33,074 nt of DNA, taken from NCBI GenBank assembly GCA_012729535.1, contig JAAYCY010000036.1:1-33074 (forward strand), in the 5' to 3' direction. Shown here in pieces: positions 30,191-33,074 of the stretch. Under the pieces are notes generated by a model. It made no database searches. It was given only the letters and a program-made list of their open reading frames with translations, and was not told the origin of the DNA. How positions within the stretch are numbered: the first letter of the stretch is position 1; the number at the start of each line of letters is the position of its first letter. Both the position numbers and the translations under genes were made by a program. This DNA comes from Methanomicrobiales archaeon. GTDB lineage: Archaea > Halobacteriota > Methanomicrobia > Methanomicrobiales > Methanospirillaceae.

Positions 30191-32815
30191 ATGCACGAGC
30201 CGGCTGTGAAAAAAACTCTTTATTGGTGTGAACACTGCAATATTCCACTCATCGCACGGAGTTGTAGTTGTGGGGGAGAGGGAAAAACCATTCCTCTTCT
30301 TCAGCCATACGACCTCCGGCCAGCTCTTTCTGCAGACCGGGATCTCATCTACGAACTAATAACATCCCAGTTTGGAGAGATCCCTCTTCCAAAAGTAATC
30401 CTCCTCAATAAAACCGGGGGGTATGACCGGGCAGAACTGGTCATCATTAACGGGGAACGGTTCGGATGGCTTACCTTTGATCCGGTTGCCAGGAAATTTA
30501 ATGTGGATATCGCCCCCGAAGCCCTTCCTTTTCTCTTGACCCATATCAGGAAAGGAATGGTGGATCTTACCCGGATAGTTGACCTGAAATCCGAAAAGGG
30601 GAGGATCGGCGGGAAAAAATTCAAATTATTAGAGCCTCTCTCTGACGGTACGGTTATTATTACCGCAAATGGAAAATATGGGACAGGAGTTGTAAAAGAA
30701 GGATATATCCGGGTTAAAGAACTCCTTCAGATAACTCCCCGGACATATCCTGACCCTGACTGGGACACTGTTATTGCACAGAATAAGTATCATCTGAAAA
30801 ACCTTGAGCGAAATGCAATCCGGACTATCAAGAGCCATATCAATGACCGGCCGACGGCAAATGTATCATTTTCAGGGGGAAAAGACAGCACTGCAATACT
30901 ACATCTTGCAAAAAAAGCAGGAGTTACAAAATCTTTTTTTATAGATACCGGACTTGAATTTCCCGAGACTATCCGGTTTATTGAGGAACAGGGAACAGAA
31001 ATTATCCGGAAAGGCGGCGATTTTTTTCAGGCGGTGGAGAAAGCAGGGCCTCCGGGTAAAGATAACCGGTGGTGTTGTAAACTACTAAAACTTCATCCCC
31101 TGAAGATATTCCTTGCTGATGTCGGCCCTTGTGTTACTATTCAGGGGAACCGCTGGTATGAATCCTGGAACCGGGCCGGTCTTGATGAAACCAGCCAGAA
31201 CCCGGCAAATCCCCTTCAGCTCAATATCTCACCAATCAGAAGTTGGAGAGCACTCGAAGTCTTCCTCTACCTCTGGTGGAAAGAGATTCCAATAAACCCT
31301 CTTTATGAAAGAGGAATTGAGCGAATCGGCTGCTATCTCTGTCCGGCCATGCTGGAGAGTGAATACGAGGGTATTAAAAAGACCCATCCGGAGATGACAA
31401 ACATGTGGGATAATTTCCTGGATAAATGGGCAGAGAAAAAACAGATGCCTGATGCATACACCGACTGGGGGCTCTGGAGGTGGCGGGCTCTCCCTCCCAA
31501 GATGCGTGAGTTATGCAGGAATATGGGTGTTTTGGTAAACGATGACTTTACTCTTGCAAAGGGGACACGAATAAAAAAGATAAAAGAACCCGTTCCTGAT
31601 CAAAATATCCCAATAAGGGAGCTGGAAATGATAGAACAGAATATTTTCAGGGAGATACGGCATGATTTTCCGATTCTTGGTGATGTCATTTACCTTGATA
31701 ATGCCGCTACCAGTTGTTCACCTGAACCGGTTGTCCAGGCACAGGTGGAGTTCGAACACCAGTACAGGTCCAATGTCGGAAGGGGAGTTCACCGGCTTAC
31801 CCGGATTGCAACCCAGCGATACTGGCATGCCCATGAAAAGATTTCAAAATTCATTGGGGGAAAAGAAGGTATCACGGTTTTTACAAAAAATACCACCGAA
31901 GCAATCAATATGGTTGCATATGGCCTTTCCTTAAGTCCGGGGGACAGGATTGTCACTACCATTCTGGAGCATCATTCAAACCTCCTTCCCTGGAAGGCTC
32001 TTGAAAATCAGGGAGTTATCGTTGAAATAATTGGCATAACTCCGGACTTCATGCTGGATATGGATGCTTTTAAAAATGCCCTCCAGACTCCGGTGAAACT
32101 GGTCGCAGTCACCCATGCATCAAATGTTCTTGGAACACTCCTTCCAGTGGAAGAGATTGCAGAAATTTGCAGGAAATGCGGAGCATTACTCCTTGTGGAC
32201 GGAGCACAGGCAGCTCCCCATATTCCGGTTGATGTGGCAAAGATTGGGTGTGACTTTTACTGTTTTTCCGGGCATAAAATGCTCGGGCCAACTGGAACCG
32301 GCGTTCTCTGGATGAGAGATCCAATCCTGAAACCGATGATGCTCGGAGGAGGGATGGTTGAATCTGTTACAGAAAAGGATGTCACCATGCTTGAGGGCTA
32401 TGAGCAGTATGAAGCCGGAACTCCCAATATATCAGGGGGAATTGCCCTTGGCATTGCGGTTGATTATCTTCAGAAGATCGGTATGGAAAAGATCCATGAA
32501 CATGAATCAGCCCTTACCACTCATCTTATAAGCACCCTGAAAACACTGGACAGAATAACAGTATTTACGCCACCTCTTCCTGAAAATCGTATCGGAGTTG
32601 TATCATTTACGGTAGAAGGAATGCATCCCCATGAAGTTGCCCAGCAACTTGATGAACATGATATTCTTGTCAGGTCCGGATTCCATTGCTGCCAACCCCT
32701 GATGCATGCTCTTGATCTTCCGGACGGGACTGTAAGAGTAAGCCTTGGTGTTTATACAACAAAAGATGACATTGACCTCCTTTTAGCAACATTAAAAGAG
32801 ATCATTGCCAGGTGA
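30191..32815 (+). CDS. Fusion of PAPS-reductase-type PP-loop protein and SufS-type cysteine desulfurase
   Basis: An 874-residue two-part enzyme. The N-terminal zinc ribbon has Cys13, Cys16, Cys25 and Cys27. Residues about 145-185 look like a PUA-type RNA-binding segment. The PP-loop domain has SGGKDS at 228-233, a Cys pair at 295-296 and Cys381/Cys384 (IGCYLCP), as in PAPS-reductase-family proteins of unknown substrate in methanogens. From about residue 490 a complete SufS-like desulfurase follows: LDNAATSCSPEPVV, the PLP Lys696 in FSGHKMLG and the catalytic Cys833 in SGFHCCQPL. The layout suggests that sulfur from cysteine is passed in cis to an adenylated substrate, perhaps RNA. It meets fdhD tail to tail with no gap. 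Confidence 0.88.
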   Translation: MHEPAVKKTLYWCEHCNIPLIARSCSCGGEGKTIPLLQPYDLRPALSADRDLIYELITSQFGEIPLPKVILLNKTGGYDRAELVIINGERFGWLTFDPVARKFNVDIAPEALPFLLTHIRKGMVDLTRIVDLKSEKGRIGGKKFKLLEPLSDGTVIITANGKYGTGVVKEGYIRVKELLQITPRTYPDPDWDTVIAQNKYHLKNLERNAIRTIKSHINDRPTANVSFSGGKDSTAILHLAKKAGVTKSFFIDTGLEFPETIRFIEEQGTEIIRKGGDFFQAVEKAGPPGKDNRWCCKLLKLHPLKIFLADVGPCVTIQGNRWYESWNRAGLDETSQNPANPLQLNISPIRSWRALEVFLYLWWKEIPINPLYERGIERIGCYLCPAMLESEYEGIKKTHPEMTNMWDNFLDKWAEKKQMPDAYTDWGLWRWRALPPKMRELCRNMGVLVNDDFTLAKGTRIKKIKEPVPDQNIPIRELEMIEQNIFREIRHDFPILGDVIYLDNAATSCSPEPVVQAQVEFEHQYRSNVGRGVHRLTRIATQRYWHAHEKISKFIGGKEGITVFTKNTTEAINMVAYGLSLSPGDRIVTTILEHHSNLLPWKALENQGVIVEIIGITPDFMLDMDAFKNALQTPVKLVAVTHASNVLGTLLPVEEIAEICRKCGALLLVDGAQAAPHIPVDVAKIGCDFYCFSGHKMLGPTGTGVLWMRDPILKPMMLGGGMVESVTEKDVTMLEGYEQYEAGTPNISGGIALGIAVDYLQKIGMEKIHEHESALTTHLISTLKTLDRITVFTPPLPENRIGVVSFTVEGMHPHEVAQQLDEHDILVRSGFHCCQPLMHALDLPDGTVRVSLGVYTTKDDIDLLLATLKEIIAR

Positions 32816-33074
32816 TCAACGGATTATCCGCTCTGGATGCGAATATACTAGTACTTGTTCATCGTGTATTCCTGCGATACACATCCCATTCTTTTGCCCA
32901 ATTTCCTGTGCAAGACCAGTCAGATGTCTGGTTGTAAGGAGAAGTGGAATTTTTACCATCAGACATTTTCTTACTATTTCCGAAGTAATAGTGGCAGAAC
33001 AGATACAATAAGCATGAGAAAAATCAATTGAACCGGTAAGGGCAGCTCCGATCATCCGATCAGTCACCTGATCA
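32816..33074 (-). CDS. fdhD: Formate dehydrogenase accessory sulfurtransferase FdhD (partial, N-terminus beyond right edge)
   Basis: FdhD passes sulfur from a cysteine desulfurase to the molybdenum/tungsten cofactor of formate dehydrogenase. Only the C-terminal 85 residues or so are in the window. They include DRMIGAALTGSIDFSHA, then SATITSEIVRKCLMVKIPLL and LTGLAQEIGQKNGMCIAGI, matching the FdhD C-terminal half (typically DKVIGAAL, SGRISSEMV and a final Y-S-x-x-E-R-I, here YSHPERI). The frame runs on through the right edge. The catalytic Cys pair lies outside. A desulfurase fusion as convergent neighbour is suggestive, and growth on formate would fit the inferred methanogen. Confidence 0.85.
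   Translation of the reverse strand, partial: DQVTDRMIGAALTGSIDFSHAYCICSATITSEIVRKCLMVKIPLLLTTRHLTGLAQEIGQKNGMCIAGIHDEQVLVYSHPERIIR

Overview
The window is a piece of a methanogenic archaeon's chromosome. It carries a complete operon for the membrane methyltransferase Mtr (methyl-H4MPT:coenzyme M methyltransferase), a radical SAM enzyme of the type that modifies methyl-coenzyme M reductase, archaeal TATA-type promoters and Shine-Dalgarno sites complementary to archaeal 16S rRNA. Gene content and protein style fit the order Methanomicrobiales, and a Methanospirillum-like genome is my best guess; I cannot fix the species from sequence alone.

Layout. (1) 1-6159, all on the minus strand: feoB (cut by the left edge) and feoA for ferrous iron uptake, preceded by an iron-sulfur/nucleotide-binding cluster. 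The cluster runs DUF2124, Mrp/NBP35 ATPase, a NifX-like protein, two tandem MinD-type ATPases each with an inserted 2x[4Fe-4S] ferredoxin domain, a DUF134 DNA-binding protein, a DUF5320-like small protein and a second NifX-like protein. Two related palindromes sit in its internal promoters. (2) 6344-7666: a B12-binding radical SAM protein ending in a hairpin terminator. (3) 8360-14018: mtrE-D-C-B-A-F-(A-G)-H. A second corrinoid MtrA domain is fused to an MtrG-like tail, and there is no separate mtrG. (4) 14040-14491: a decayed remnant of hgcA and hgcB, the mercury-methylation genes, directly behind mtrH. (5) 14676-18925: a large beta-helix protein with an N-terminal zinc-ribbon domain, a multi-pass membrane protein and a TPR protein, all of unknown role. 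(6) 19272-21844: a winged-helix regulator, a flavin-reductase-like protein and a CNNM/CorC-type membrane protein. (7) 22113-33074: an accessory region rich in sulfur-transfer genes. It holds a broken small ORF, ncsA (tRNA thiolation), a hypothetical, larE, a ThiS/MoaD-like sulfur carrier, nifS, nifU, an MFS transporter, thiM, a potassium-channel-like protein, a PAPS-reductase-type/cysteine-desulfurase fusion, and fdhD (cut by the right edge).

How it fits together. The mtr operon supplies an energy-conserving step of methanogenesis, and the radical SAM enzyme probably modifies the next enzyme, Mcr. The left cluster looks like iron uptake plus Fe-S or metallocofactor handling. The right end mobilises cysteine sulfur (NifS, the desulfurase fusion) towards Fe-S clusters (NifU), tRNA (NcsA), sulfur-carrier chemistry (ThiS-like, LarE) and formate dehydrogenase (FdhD). 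No rRNA, tRNA, CRISPR array or intact insertion sequence was recognised.
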